A stretch of DNA of 64,000 nucleotides from Psychrobacillus mangrovi (lineage in GTDB: Bacteria > Bacillota > Bacilli > Bacillales_A > Planococcaceae), in contig NZ_JBAWSY010000008.1 of assembly GCF_037104765.1 (NCBI RefSeq), forward strand, positions 1-64,000, in the 5' to 3' direction. The translations under genes were made by a program, and so were the position numbers. Position 1 is the first letter of the stretch. Each line of letters starts with the position of its first letter. The notes below the pieces were generated by a model. It did not search any database, was not told the DNA's origin, and saw nothing but the letters and a program-made list of their open reading frames with translations. This document shows positions 22,700-31,120 of this stretch, piece after piece.

Positions 22700-23842
22700 A
22701 TGAATTTATTTTGGACGATTTTATTCATGGCAGCAGTCGGCGCAGCAATTGGAGCAGTAACAAATCACTTAGCAATTCAAATGCTTTTTCGACCACATGA
22801 AGCAAAATATATTGGATCTTGGCGAATCCCGTTCACACCTGGTTTAATTCCAAAGAGACGAGATGAACTTGCCAAACAGCTAGGAAATACAGTTATAAAT
22901 CATTTATTGACCCCAGATATTTTCAAAAGAAAATATTTTAATGAAGAAATGCAAGACAAGACTACGAAGTTAATTGTTCGACAATTAAATGAGAAAATTC
23001 TACTTTCTGATAAAACGATTGCAGATTGGTTAAAACTAAGTGGTATCGAAAATATTGTAACGATAGCAAATACGAAAATAGATGAGCAAGTAGATATTCA
23101 ATTTAATCGTTTAAAAAGCCGATTTGAAAATGAGACGATTAGACAGTTGGCTCCGGAAGATTGGCAGGTAAAAGCGGATAGTAAAGTAGGAGAAATAGTA
23201 TCTTATATCCTTTTTAAAGGAGAAGAATTTTTTCAGTCAGAAGAAGGTAAACGTTCTGTAAAAAATTTAATTGATGATTTCCTTTCTACCAAAGGAACTC
23301 TTGGAAGTATGATTCAAATGTTTGTTGGAGAATCTTCTACTCTTGCAGGAAAAGTACAACCGGAAATTTTAAAGTTTCTAAAAGCACCAGGTACCAAAAA
23401 TATGTTGGAAAATATCGTTCGTAATGAATGGGAAAAGCTTAAAGACCGACCAATTATAGAAATAATGGACGGCTTTGATTTTGAACCTGTCGTTAAAAAT
23501 GTAAAGAGTTATTTGAAGAAGGAATTAGCAATCGAAGAGCGTTTGAGTCATAGTTTAGTTCATTATTTCCCTGAGGCAACAGAATGGACGCAAACAAAGC
23601 TTGTCCCAAAACTAACTTCCTTTGCATTTATGGAAGCAGAAGCCAAGCTAGAAGAAGTATTGCGAAAAATGAAATTAGAAGATATGGTTAAAGAGCAAGT
23701 CGATTCTTTCCCAGTAGCACGTTTGGAAGATATCGTTCTCGGCATTTCAAAACGTGAGTTTAAAATGATTACCGTACTAGGCGGATTCTTAGGTGGTCTT
23801 ATCGGGATCATACAAGGGTTAATCGTCTTTATTACAGGTTAA
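22700..23842 (+). CDS. yheB: YheB family membrane protein (DUF445)
   Basis: The 380-residue protein has membrane helices at both ends (MNLFWTILFMAAVGAAIGAVTNHLAIQMLF and GGFLGGLIGIIQGLIVFITG) around a long helical cytoplasmic region, as in DUF445/YheB. The stretch RPHEAKYIGSWRIPFTPGLIP is the family signature. In B. subtilis YheB is associated with the spore and its role is unclear. It is followed 20 bp later by yheA, as in B. subtilis. Confidence 0.9.
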   Translation: MNLFWTILFMAAVGAAIGAVTNHLAIQMLFRPHEAKYIGSWRIPFTPGLIPKRRDELAKQLGNTVINHLLTPDIFKRKYFNEEMQDKTTKLIVRQLNEKILLSDKTIADWLKLSGIENIVTIANTKIDEQVDIQFNRLKSRFENETIRQLAPEDWQVKADSKVGEIVSYILFKGEEFFQSEEGKRSVKNLIDDFLSTKGTLGSMIQMFVGESSTLAGKVQPEILKFLKAPGTKNMLENIVRNEWEKLKDRPIIEIMDGFDFEPVVKNVKSYLKKELAIEERLSHSLVHYFPEATEWTQTKLVPKLTSFAFMEAEAKLEEVLRKMKLEDMVKEQVDSFPVARLEDIVLGISKREFKMITVLGGFLGGLIGIIQGLIVFITG

Positions 23843-23862
23843 ATAAAAAGGAGCTAATAAAA

Positions 23863-24207
23863 ATGGTCAATATTTACGATGATATTAATAAATTAGAAGC
23901 AACACTACGTAAAACCGATGAATTTGCTAATGTAAAAGCAGCGGTGGAATCTGTCAAAGCAGACCCTGAGGCGCTAGCATTATTCCAAAGCTTTCGTAAG
24001 ATTCAACTTTCCCTTCAAGAAAAGCAAATGAAAGGGGAAGAAATTTCAGGCGAAGAACTAGAATACGCACAGAAAACAGCACAGCTTGCTCAAGGAAATG
24101 AAAAAATCTTTCATATGCTCCAAGCAGAAATGAGTTTAAGTCAGTTAATTGAAGAAGTAAACAGAGTATTAATCAAACCAGTACAAGAATTATACGAAGG
24201 TATTTAA
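23863..24207 (+). CDS. yheA: YheA (YlbF/YmcA family) helical protein
   Basis: The 114-residue all-alpha protein fits the YheA/UPF0342 branch of the YlbF family (ADPEALALFQSFRKIQLSLQEKQMKGEE). YlbF and YmcA form a complex that modulates RNase Y, but YheA itself has no assigned role. AAAAGGAGC precedes ATG. It is the last gene of the yheB-yheA unit. Confidence 0.9.
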   Translation: MVNIYDDINKLEATLRKTDEFANVKAAVESVKADPEALALFQSFRKIQLSLQEKQMKGEEISGEELEYAQKTAQLAQGNEKIFHMLQAEMSLSQLIEEVNRVLIKPVQELYEGI

Positions 24208-24277
24208 TTATCAGGATCTCCTTAAATGGTAAGTAGTTCAGTTATCGTGGAGAAACAATCAAATAGCATATCTATTT

Positions 24278-24315
24278 AAAGACCAAATCACATAGCGATT
24301 TGGTCTTTAAAATTT
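24278..24315 (+). terminator. Hairpin after yheA
   Basis: AAAGACCAAATC (24278-24289) and GATTTGGTCTTT (24297-24308) form a perfect 12-bp stem with a 7-nt loop. The tail AAAATTTAC is poor in T, so termination efficiency is uncertain. The gap from 24208 to 24494 holds nothing else that I recognise. Confidence 0.6.
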
Positions 24316-24494
24316 ACTTATATATCACTGGTTTTAGTGTAAGTAGGTCAAAAAATCAATTTAATTCAAATACTATATAACAGAGTGACAATAGCTATTG
24401 AAAGAAAATGGAAAATTTATGATAAAATAAATGAAAAATTGTGAAAGTTTGTATTTCAACTTACGGTGTCTATTGCATGTAAGGGAGGACTTAT

Positions 24495-24895
24495 ATGAGA
24501 TTAAATGTTTTTTATGTAGCGGTAATGATTTCTTCATTATTTTTTGTTGCTACGGGATGTGGTATTTTTGCTGAGCCTATAAAGTCGTTAAAGGTCCTTT
24601 CATATCTGTTGAGGAAACAAACAAATTAATGATTGATTGTTCTTCGGCGGCTAAAAGGAATGATAATTCTAATACAGAAGAAGGATACAGTTGTGTTGTA
24701 GAAATTTCTGAAAATACCACATTAAGAACAGAGGATGGACAAGAACTAAGTGTTGATGAGCTAGAGGAATGGGAATTATCTAAATTAAATTCTCCCAAAA
24801 TGGTTAGGGTCGTTCTATCTGAAGAGAAAAACATAAACAAAAATATGAGTAGCAGGGAAGGACTAAAGGCTTCTGAAATCATTATATTAAACTAA
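24495..24895 (+). pseudogene. Frameshifted small lipoprotein gene
   Basis: AAGGGAGG leads into ATG at 24495 and a lipoprotein signal peptide (MRLNVFYVAVMISSLFFV, lipobox ATGC). That frame stops at 24629. Near 24565-24580 the downstream reading shifts to another frame, which continues without a start codon as AYKVVKGPFISVEETNKLMI and runs to TAA at 24895. It contains CSSAAKRNDNSN, SVDELEEWELSKLN and a C-terminal ASEIIILN. The two halves fit one secreted lipoprotein of about 130 residues broken by a single indel (or a sequencing error). The mature part is not a family I recognise. Confidence 0.65.
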
Positions 24896-24920
24896 TGGTG
24901 GCATTGATCCAAGAAGGCTT

Positions 24921-25064
24921 CACGCAGGAGCATATTACTTTTACGACGAGCTTCGCGCAGGAGCACATTACTTTTGCGACGAGCTTCGCGCAGGAGCATA
25001 TTACTTTTGCGACGAGCTTCGCGCAGGAGCATATTACTTTTGCGACGAGCTTTGCGCAGGAGCA
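24921..25064. repeat. 33-bp tandem repeat, 4.4 copies
   Basis: Four units of 33 bp begin at 24921, 24954, 24987 and 25020, with a 12-bp remnant to 25064. Each contains GCAGGAGCATATTACTTT and GCGACGAGCTT. Units 3 and 4 are identical, and units 1 and 2 differ by a few bases. The GC content is higher than the surroundings. The final unit runs into GCGCAGGAGCAGGATGCGC. Confidence 0.9.
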
Positions 25065-25193
25065 GGATGCGCTAGCAGGTACAGCCGCTCAGGCTGACAA
25101 GTGCTGAATTAATTTCACATATATACATATTAAAAATAAAGTTTCCCAGAGTAATATGAAGGAATAATATATTCGGTGTCGAATTATAATAAA

Positions 25194-25211
25194 TGAATGA
25201 CCATTCACTTG
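25194..25211 (+). promoter_or_regulatory. Probable FadR operator before yhaR
   Basis: TGAATGACCATTCACTTG matches 13 of 18 positions of the perfect palindrome found before lcfB in this window (57236-57253). It lies directly upstream of the ribosome binding site of an enoyl-CoA hydratase gene, consistent with control by the fatty-acid-degradation repressor FadR. Confidence 0.6.
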
Positions 25212-25226
25212 CAAAGGGGAATTGAT

Positions 25227-26006
25227 ATGTATAAGACTTTATTATTAGAAAAAGAAGGAAGAATTGCTACATTAACATTAAATAGACCACAAGCTATGAA
25301 TTCGATGGATGATGTGATGATGAAAGAGCTAGCGGAATGCTTAGAGTCTGTTAAACAAGATCACTCCATTCAAGTATTGATAATTAAAGGGGAGGGGCGT
25401 GCTTTTTCTGCTGGAGGAGACATAAAGGCCATGCTCGATACAGAGAATCCTTTTAATATTGAAGAAGTCATGGTGTACCTTGGGCGACTCGCAACAACAT
25501 TATATACGTTACCTCAAATTACAATTGCTTCTGTTCACGGTGCAGCAGCAGGATTAGGCTTTAGTATGGTACTGGGATGCGATATCATTATCGCGGAAGA
25601 AAACAGTAAGCTCGCTATGAACTTTATTGGCATAGGATTGATACCAGATGGAGGGGGACATTTCTTCTTAAAAGAAAGAGTGGGTATCCCAAAAGCGAAA
25701 CAACTAATGTGGAGTGGACAGCTTTTTTCAGGAAAGGAAGCTCAAAAAATCGGTTTAGTGGATGAAGTTGCTTCTGATGGATTGGGATATGCAACAGCAA
25801 ATTCCTATGCACAAAAACTTCTTCAATCGCCAATTGCTGCTATGATTGCGTCCAAAGAAATACTACACGCTACAAAAGTAGATGAATTAGTAGAAGTAGT
25901 AGAAAAAGAAGCAACTGCTCAATCTGCGATGCGTAAAACGGCGGATCATTTAGAAGGGATTCAAGCATTCGTTGAAAAACGTAAGCCTGCTTTCAAGGGA
26001 GAATAA
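25227..26006 (+). CDS. yhaR: Enoyl-CoA hydratase/isomerase family protein (YhaR-like)
   Basis: The 259-residue crotonase-fold enzyme has the oxyanion-hole segments AFSAGGDIKAML (about residues 60-72) and GAAAGLGFSMVLGCDIIIA (about 105-123), and the second catalytic region GLIPDGGG. It probably hydrates enoyl-CoA in fatty-acid beta-oxidation. ATG at 25227 follows AAAGGGGA, preferred over 25197, which lies inside the operator. Position between the yhe and yha blocks matches B. subtilis yhaR. A FadR-like site precedes it. Confidence 0.85.
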   Translation: MYKTLLLEKEGRIATLTLNRPQAMNSMDDVMMKELAECLESVKQDHSIQVLIIKGEGRAFSAGGDIKAMLDTENPFNIEEVMVYLGRLATTLYTLPQITIASVHGAAAGLGFSMVLGCDIIIAEENSKLAMNFIGIGLIPDGGGHFFLKERVGIPKAKQLMWSGQLFSGKEAQKIGLVDEVASDGLGYATANSYAQKLLQSPIAAMIASKEILHATKVDELVEVVEKEATAQSAMRKTADHLEGIQAFVEKRKPAFKGE

Positions 26007-26025
26007 AAGAATTTATATTGATATA

Positions 26026-26060
26026 AAAGGACATAACCACTCAGTGGTTATGCCCTTTTT
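26026..26060. terminator. Terminator between yhaR and the YhzD-like gene
   Basis: The stem AAAGGACATAACCA (26026-26039) pairs with TGGTTATGCCCTTT (26045-26058) around CTCAG with one mismatch, and TTTTT follows. The genes converge here and the hairpin can serve both. Confidence 0.8.
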
Positions 26061-26063
26061 CAA

Positions 26064-26249
26064 TTACACGTGGAATAATACAAGCTTCCCAGAACTATTT
26101 ACTAAACGATGTGTCGTTTTGGTAAAGCCTTTTTCTTCAATAAATTCCTCGCCTTTTTTCTTCGCGTCCTCATCGTTTTCGAAATTCCATGACTCTTCAA
26201 CAATAAGCTTTCCTGTTGGTTCAAATGCTGTAAATTTATACGTTTTCAA
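26064..26249 (-). CDS. YhzD family small protein
   Basis: The 61-residue cytosolic protein (MKTYKFTAFEPTGKLIVEE ... KKKGEEFIEEKGFTKTTHRLV ... GKLVLFHV) matches the YhzD-type family of Bacilli, which is of unknown function. It is complete and convergent with yhaR. Confidence 0.7.
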   Translation of the reverse strand: MKTYKFTAFEPTGKLIVEESWNFENDEDAKKKGEEFIEEKGFTKTTHRLVNSSGKLVLFHV

Positions 26250-26313
26250 GAATCAACACCCCTTTGTTCTTCTTATTTCTAATATTATACAACAAAAACT
26301 TTAAAAGAAAAAT

Positions 26314-26374
26314 GTAAAGCGAGCTTGACAATGAAAATGGAAGTAAAGTACACTTTACATAAAGCTAGCTTTAC
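26314..26374 (+). promoter_or_regulatory. Promoter and palindromic operator of the XRE cassette
   Basis: A palindrome GTAAAGTACACTTTAC (26343-26358, 7-bp perfect arms) overlaps the -10 region of a promoter with TTGACA at 26325-26330 and TACACT at 26349-26354. Two more half-sites flank it: GTAAAG at 26314-26319 and CTTTAC at 26369-26374. The gene just downstream encodes a minimal XRE repressor, so autoregulation through these sites is likely. Confidence 0.65.
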
Positions 26375-26393
26375 AATAAAGGTAGGTATATTC

Positions 26394-26594
26394 ATGGAAA
26401 ATTTAGTTAGAGATAAGCGAATGGCATTAGGAATGACACAGGATGAGTTGTCAGAAATGCTTAATGTATCTAGACAAACAATTATTTCGTTAGAAAAGGG
26501 AAGATATAATCCATCCATTACATTAGCATTCAAGCTTTCAAAATTGTTCAATTGCACGATAGAAGATTTATTTATTTATGAGGAGGAAGATTAG
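26394..26594 (+). CDS. Small XRE-family transcriptional regulator
   Basis: The 66-residue protein is a single helix-turn-helix (DKRMALGMTQDELSEMLNVSRQTIISLEKGRYNPSITLAFKLSKLFN), of the kind that regulates an adjacent membrane protein gene. ATG at 26394 is chosen because AAAGGTAGG precedes it. A palindromic operator sits over the promoter. Two small membrane protein genes follow at once, probably in the same operon. Confidence 0.9.
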   Translation: MENLVRDKRMALGMTQDELSEMLNVSRQTIISLEKGRYNPSITLAFKLSKLFNCTIEDLFIYEEED

Positions 26595-26595
26595 T

Positions 26596-26907
26596 ATGAA
26601 TGAGAATTTTGATATAGTATCTTTTTTGTTAGGTTTACCTCTTGCAATAGTAGTAATGACTATTGTGCTCTTAGTTCAAAGAAAAATAGGTAAGAAAAAA
26701 CGATGGTTTGATGAGCGATATAATAGAATACATGAAAAAGCGAGATCTATTTCTTGGATGACGACTACTATTGTTATTTTAATCGTATGGATGATTATCC
26801 TAACTGTTGAAGGTCCTGGTCTTATCTTTTTCTTAATGACAGGAATGTGGGTAATTCATATGACTTCTTATTTAATTGGTGCTGTGATAGCTAGTAAGGA
26901 TAACTAA
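26596..26907 (+). CDS. Small membrane protein of the XRE cassette
   Basis: The 103-residue protein has three predicted membrane helices (about residues 8-28, 52-72 and 78-98) separated by a basic loop (RKIGKKKRWFDERYNRIHEKARS). It resembles the DUF2178/DUF3796-like membrane proteins that accompany YozG-type regulators, but I cannot fix the family. The AGGAGGA ribosome binding site lies in the end of the regulator gene and the ATG follows its stop codon by 1 bp. Confidence 0.75.
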   Translation: MNENFDIVSFLLGLPLAIVVMTIVLLVQRKIGKKKRWFDERYNRIHEKARSISWMTTTIVILIVWMIILTVEGPGLIFFLMTGMWVIHMTSYLIGAVIASKDN

Positions 26908-26924
26908 TAACTGGAGGGGTTTTT

Positions 26925-27104
26925 ATGATGAAAAAAGATACTAAATTTGCTATTATAGTTTCTTTATTTGTACTAATCGGAGTACCTCTATTCTTTCTAT
27001 TTATTTCACTTCTAACAAATCAGTGGAAATATTTTTTATTTAGTATAGCTCCTTCCTTTGCGGCAGGATTTACAGGACTAATAATAAGTCGAAAAAGTTC
27101 ATAA
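26925..27104 (+). CDS. Small two-helix membrane protein
   Basis: An excellent ribosome binding site (GGAGGGG) precedes ATG at 26925, which opens a 59-codon frame: MMKKDTKFAIIVSLFVLIG, a second hydrophobic segment around FLFSIAPSFAAGFTGLIIS, and a basic end (RKSS). It is 17 bp after the previous gene, so it is probably the third member of the XRE operon. Function is unknown. Confidence 0.75.
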   Translation: MMKKDTKFAIIVSLFVLIGVPLFFLFISLLTNQWKYFLFSIAPSFAAGFTGLIISRKSS

Positions 27105-27200
27105 ACTTTTTTATGTTAGATTGTACACATTTCACTGTATGCAATCTTTTTTTTATGATAAAATAGAACAAATATTCGTTTTTAGTGAGGTGCTTTAATA

Positions 27201-28409
27201 ATGACTGATGTTCGTTTTCTTCATATAGCAGATTTGCATTTGGATAGCCCTTTTAAAGGGCTTACCTCTATACCACAAAATAAATGGCAGGATATCCGTG
27301 AGAGTACATTTAATGCTTTTACAAACATTATTAAATATGCAATTGCAAGCAAGCCTGATTTTGTTTTAATTGTTGGCGATGTTTACGATGGAGAAAATAG
27401 AAGTCTACGTGCACAGCATTTATTTCAAAAAGGGATGGAGGAGCTCTCTTCCGAAGGGATACCTGTTTTTATTTGCTATGGAAACCACGATCACTTGAGT
27501 GGCAATTGGGTGAGATTTCAGCTACCTGACAATGTAGAAGTGTTTGGGGAAGAGGTAGACACAAAAATACTTGAAGTGAAAGGTAAGAAAGTTCAAATAA
27601 CAGGATTTAGCTATAAGGAGCGGCATATTCGTGATGCTATGCATACGCGTTATCCAGTTGCAAATGGACAAGATTATCACATTGGTATGCTACACGGAAG
27701 TATCGAAGGAAATGAAGAGCATGATGTATATGCACCATTTCGTAAAACGGATTTAGTCAGTAAAGGGTATGATTATTGGGCACTTGGTCATATTCATAAA
27801 CGTCAAATTTTACATGATGATCCTTTTATCGTCTATTCGGGTAATACTCAAAGTAGGCATCGAAACGAAAAGGGATTAAAAGGATTTTATGAGGTTTCCT
27901 TAACAAAAGGACAAGTTGATCTTCAGTTTATCCCTTCTTCTGCTTTTATTTATGACGAGGTAGTCGTATCTTGTGATGGAATAATTCATGCGAATGAATT
28001 GATAGCACGAATAGAAGAAACCCTTCATGATTATAGAGAATCAAATGGAAGTGCAATAGTTGAAGTAATGTTAACAGATATAACGGATGATACAGCGGAA
28101 CTTTTAAAAGCTTCTACGAAAGAAGAATGGCTTCAAATAATACAAGAAAGTATACGAGAAGAAGAACATTTTATCCTTGTTCAAAAACTTCAAATTGAAA
28201 TGCCAAAAGAGGTATGGAATGAATCCTCTGCACTTTTGCAGTCAATAGAAGCATGGGACACAGCTGATTGGAAATATGCACTAAAAGAATTATATCAGCA
28301 TCCAAAAGGTAGTAGATATCTAGAGACAATTAGTTCAGAGTTTGTAAAGGAAACGAAACTCGAAGTGGAACAGTTGCTTTCTAACGTTTTAATAAAGAGG
28401 AGTGAATAA
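27201..28409 (+). CDS. yhaO: Metallophosphoesterase YhaO (SbcD/Mre11-like)
   Basis: The 402-residue protein has a calcineurin-like phosphoesterase domain with DLHLDSPF (residues 10-17), GDVYDGENR (about 58), GNHDHLSG (about 93) and GHIHKRQ (about 197), which bind two metal ions. It resembles the Mre11/SbcD nuclease subunit and partners the SMC-like YhaN encoded 2 bp downstream. YhaO/YhaN are thought to act in DNA end processing, by analogy with SbcCD. GAGGTG precedes ATG. Confidence 0.92.
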   Translation: MTDVRFLHIADLHLDSPFKGLTSIPQNKWQDIRESTFNAFTNIIKYAIASKPDFVLIVGDVYDGENRSLRAQHLFQKGMEELSSEGIPVFICYGNHDHLSGNWVRFQLPDNVEVFGEEVDTKILEVKGKKVQITGFSYKERHIRDAMHTRYPVANGQDYHIGMLHGSIEGNEEHDVYAPFRKTDLVSKGYDYWALGHIHKRQILHDDPFIVYSGNTQSRHRNEKGLKGFYEVSLTKGQVDLQFIPSSAFIYDEVVVSCDGIIHANELIARIEETLHDYRESNGSAIVEVMLTDITDDTAELLKASTKEEWLQIIQESIREEEHFILVQKLQIEMPKEVWNESSALLQSIEAWDTADWKYALKELYQHPKGSRYLETISSEFVKETKLEVEQLLSNVLIKRSE

Positions 28410-28411
28410 CG

Positions 28412-31120
28412 ATGAAAATTGAAAAACTCCATATCTATGGCTTTGGCAAGCATGAGAATGTACAAATAGATTTCCAGTCAGGATTAAATGTATTATATGG
28501 AGAAAATGAAGCTGGTAAATCGTCTATTCAGCAATTCATTTTACATATACTTTTTGGTTTCCCACAAAAAAATGCACAATTATTAAGATATGAACCGAAA
28601 AGTGGAGCCGCATATGGAGGAAAGGTTCAACTATTTGATGAACAAATGGGTCGTGTAATAATTGAGAGGATCAAAGGAAAAGCAAGTGGTGACGTTATAC
28701 TTTATTTTGAGAATGGAAATCGTGGAGGAGAAAAAGAATTAGCTACCTTGTTAAATTCTTATAATCGTTCGGATTTTGAGGCGATCTTTTCATTTTCACT
28801 CCTTCAATTACAGGGCTTTGAAAAAATGACGGAAGAAGAGCTAACTCGTACTTTGCTTTCTTCTGGAACTACTGGTATGGATACATTATCAAAGGTCGAA
28901 GCCCAATTCGTAAAGGAAATGGGAGAGTTATTTAAACCAAGTGGGAAAAAACCTCTCATTAATCAAAAAATAGATGAACTACGGGTATTAGATGAAGAAT
29001 GGAAACAATATCTAGAGGAAGTAAATAAGTACGATCCTGCTATTAAACGGTTGAAGGAGATTGACTCCTTACTAATTGAAACGTCTGAACTAGAAAAACA
29101 AGCACAATCCGAATTACAGCGATTTATGAGGTGGAAGCAATTAAAACCAATAAAAGAGAAACAAATTGACCTTGCAATGGCTTTAGAAAAAGTTCAAAAT
29201 CAAACTTTTCCGACTGATGGTATTAGGCGTTATGAAACGATAAAAGACAAAGAAATGAACGTGAAGATTACGAATGAACAATTAAGAGAAAATCTCAAAG
29301 AGTTCAAGAATAATAATAAAATAATGTCATTAGAAGAATTGGATAAATTAAAATCCTTCTTATCAAACGAAACAGAATGGCATCAGTTGAGAGCAAAGCG
29401 AATACAAATAGAGGAAGAACAGTCGAAAACCCTTCAAAATCAGATGCAGCAATTATCACTTGTAGGGATAAACTGGGAGAAAAATTTAGATAACATTATA
29501 GAAGCAGATGTATCCATTCAACAAGAAGAAAAGCTTGTAACCCTTTTAAAAGAACGTGAAAAGTTAGAAAGCGAATTGCTTCAAGAAAAACGTATTTTAC
29601 AAATGAAAAAGGAAGATCTTCACGAACAGAAAACACGGATTTCAGAAGTGAAGCGCAATAAAACAGAGAAAAATAAAGCTGATGGAATAAGCGTATTATT
29701 TAGCGGTGCCATTCTTCTTTTAGGATTTATTTTAAGTTTTCTCCTATCTAATTGGATGTTTGCACTAGCTGCTTTTATAGTTAGTATCGTTGTATTTTCA
29801 GGATTTAATTACTTGAAAAAAACAATGAAAGAATCAAACGATATAAAAACATATGAAAGCTTGCTTTTAAAAGAAGAAAAGGCTCTATTTCAGCAAATTA
29901 GTCAGCTAGAAAATAAAATAAGTGAACTGGAGCAACGAGAGCAATCTATTAATCAACATGTACAATTATTTCTAAATAATTATCATTTAAGTGGCCAACA
30001 TTCCCCGAGCTTATTAAAAGAGCTATTTAATAGATTACGTTTAATTCAAGAGCAGCAAATTCAACTTGAACAAATGGAATTAAAATTAAATGAAATTAGC
30101 AAAAGAATGGAAGGACTTTTAGCACAAGCTAAAACGGTAACAAATAATTCCTTGATTGAAGATATGTTATTTCATCAACTACGCGAGTATTATCTTCAAG
30201 AGAAGAAAAAATTTGAAGACAATGAATTTATTCATGAAAAAATAAATGACATTACCATGAAGCAAAAAGAGAATCTTTCATTGCTTGATGTATATGCCGA
30301 TAGCATTCATAATCTTTTTCAAGAAGCAAATGCAGAAACCGAAAATGATTTTTATGAGGCACATAGATTATTTGAACAAAAGGTATTTTTAGAAAAAGAA
30401 TTCAATCATTTACAAATGCAATTAGGCAACCAAGAAATAGGCATAGAAGACTTTAAAGAATCGTTTGAACAAGAAACCAATGAACAATTAAAAACAATTC
30501 AAAAAAGTCGTAATGAGCTAGTTCAAGAAAGAGCAACCTTAGTTTTTCAAACAAATAGACTACTTAAGGATGAAAAGCAAAGTGAGATGCTACAAAAAAT
30601 AGAACAAAAGAAAGCAGAGTTACAAGAGTATGTGAAGCAGTGGGCGGCGTTGAAAGCGGTTGTAGTAGCTATAAACAAAATGATGGTGCAATTAAAAGAG
30701 GAACGTCTACCAGAAGTACTAGAAATGGCTCAAAGTTATTTTAAAAGACTTACTAGCCAATCCTACGAACAATTGATACTTTCCCCAGAAGGAATATTTG
30801 AGGCAGTGAAATACAATGGACAGCGTTTTAAAATTGTCGAACTAAGCCAAGCAACAAAAGAGCAAGCCTATCTCTCTTTACGTATTGCGCTAGCACTGTG
30901 CTTAAAAAATAAAGCTCCTTTTCCAATTATTATGGATGATCCTTTTGTACATTTCGATCGTTTCCGATTACAACAAGTGGTACAATTAATGGAGGAGCTA
31001 CAGAAAGAACATCAACTACTGTATTTTACATGTCATGAAAATATGCAATATGTCTGGCAGGATGTAAATGTCATACAAGTAGCGACATTATTAGCTGGAA
31101 GTGGAGGGATTGTGAAATGA
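28412..31120 (+). CDS. yhaN: SMC-like ATPase YhaN (SbcE)
   Basis: The 902-residue protein is a split ATPase. Walker A is GENEAGKSS (residues 30-38), the C-terminal Walker B region is FPIIMDDPFVHFD (about 850), and two long coiled coils lie between. Instead of a zinc hook the middle carries a hydrophobic hairpin (about residues 427-468), a known feature of YhaN that suggests membrane association. It is somewhat shorter than B. subtilis YhaN. Its end overlaps yhaM by 4 bp. It likely works with YhaO in DNA repair. Confidence 0.92.
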   Translation: MKIEKLHIYGFGKHENVQIDFQSGLNVLYGENEAGKSSIQQFILHILFGFPQKNAQLLRYEPKSGAAYGGKVQLFDEQMGRVIIERIKGKASGDVILYFENGNRGGEKELATLLNSYNRSDFEAIFSFSLLQLQGFEKMTEEELTRTLLSSGTTGMDTLSKVEAQFVKEMGELFKPSGKKPLINQKIDELRVLDEEWKQYLEEVNKYDPAIKRLKEIDSLLIETSELEKQAQSELQRFMRWKQLKPIKEKQIDLAMALEKVQNQTFPTDGIRRYETIKDKEMNVKITNEQLRENLKEFKNNNKIMSLEELDKLKSFLSNETEWHQLRAKRIQIEEEQSKTLQNQMQQLSLVGINWEKNLDNIIEADVSIQQEEKLVTLLKEREKLESELLQEKRILQMKKEDLHEQKTRISEVKRNKTEKNKADGISVLFSGAILLLGFILSFLLSNWMFALAAFIVSIVVFSGFNYLKKTMKESNDIKTYESLLLKEEKALFQQISQLENKISELEQREQSINQHVQLFLNNYHLSGQHSPSLLKELFNRLRLIQEQQIQLEQMELKLNEISKRMEGLLAQAKTVTNNSLIEDMLFHQLREYYLQEKKKFEDNEFIHEKINDITMKQKENLSLLDVYADSIHNLFQEANAETENDFYEAHRLFEQKVFLEKEFNHLQMQLGNQEIGIEDFKESFEQETNEQLKTIQKSRNELVQERATLVFQTNRLLKDEKQSEMLQKIEQKKAELQEYVKQWAALKAVVVAINKMMVQLKEERLPEVLEMAQSYFKRLTSQSYEQLILSPEGIFEAVKYNGQRFKIVELSQATKEQAYLSLRIALALCLKNKAPFPIIMDDPFVHFDRFRLQQVVQLMEELQKEHQLLYFTCHENMQYVWQDVNVIQVATLLAGSGGIVK

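Larger units (their letters stand above)
24896..25226. other. Intergenic stretch: tandem array plus yhaR promoter region
   Basis: This gap contains the 33-bp tandem array (24921-25064), an AT-rich region and the FadR-like site directly before yhaR. An open frame crosses the array because 33 is a multiple of three, but it has no ribosome binding site. Confidence 0.6.

Noticed and set aside
24895..25107. Gene encoding repeated QEHITFATSFA units
   Set aside because: The frame is a by-product of the 33-bp tandem array, has no ribosome binding site, and its ATG overlaps the stop of the broken lipoprotein gene.
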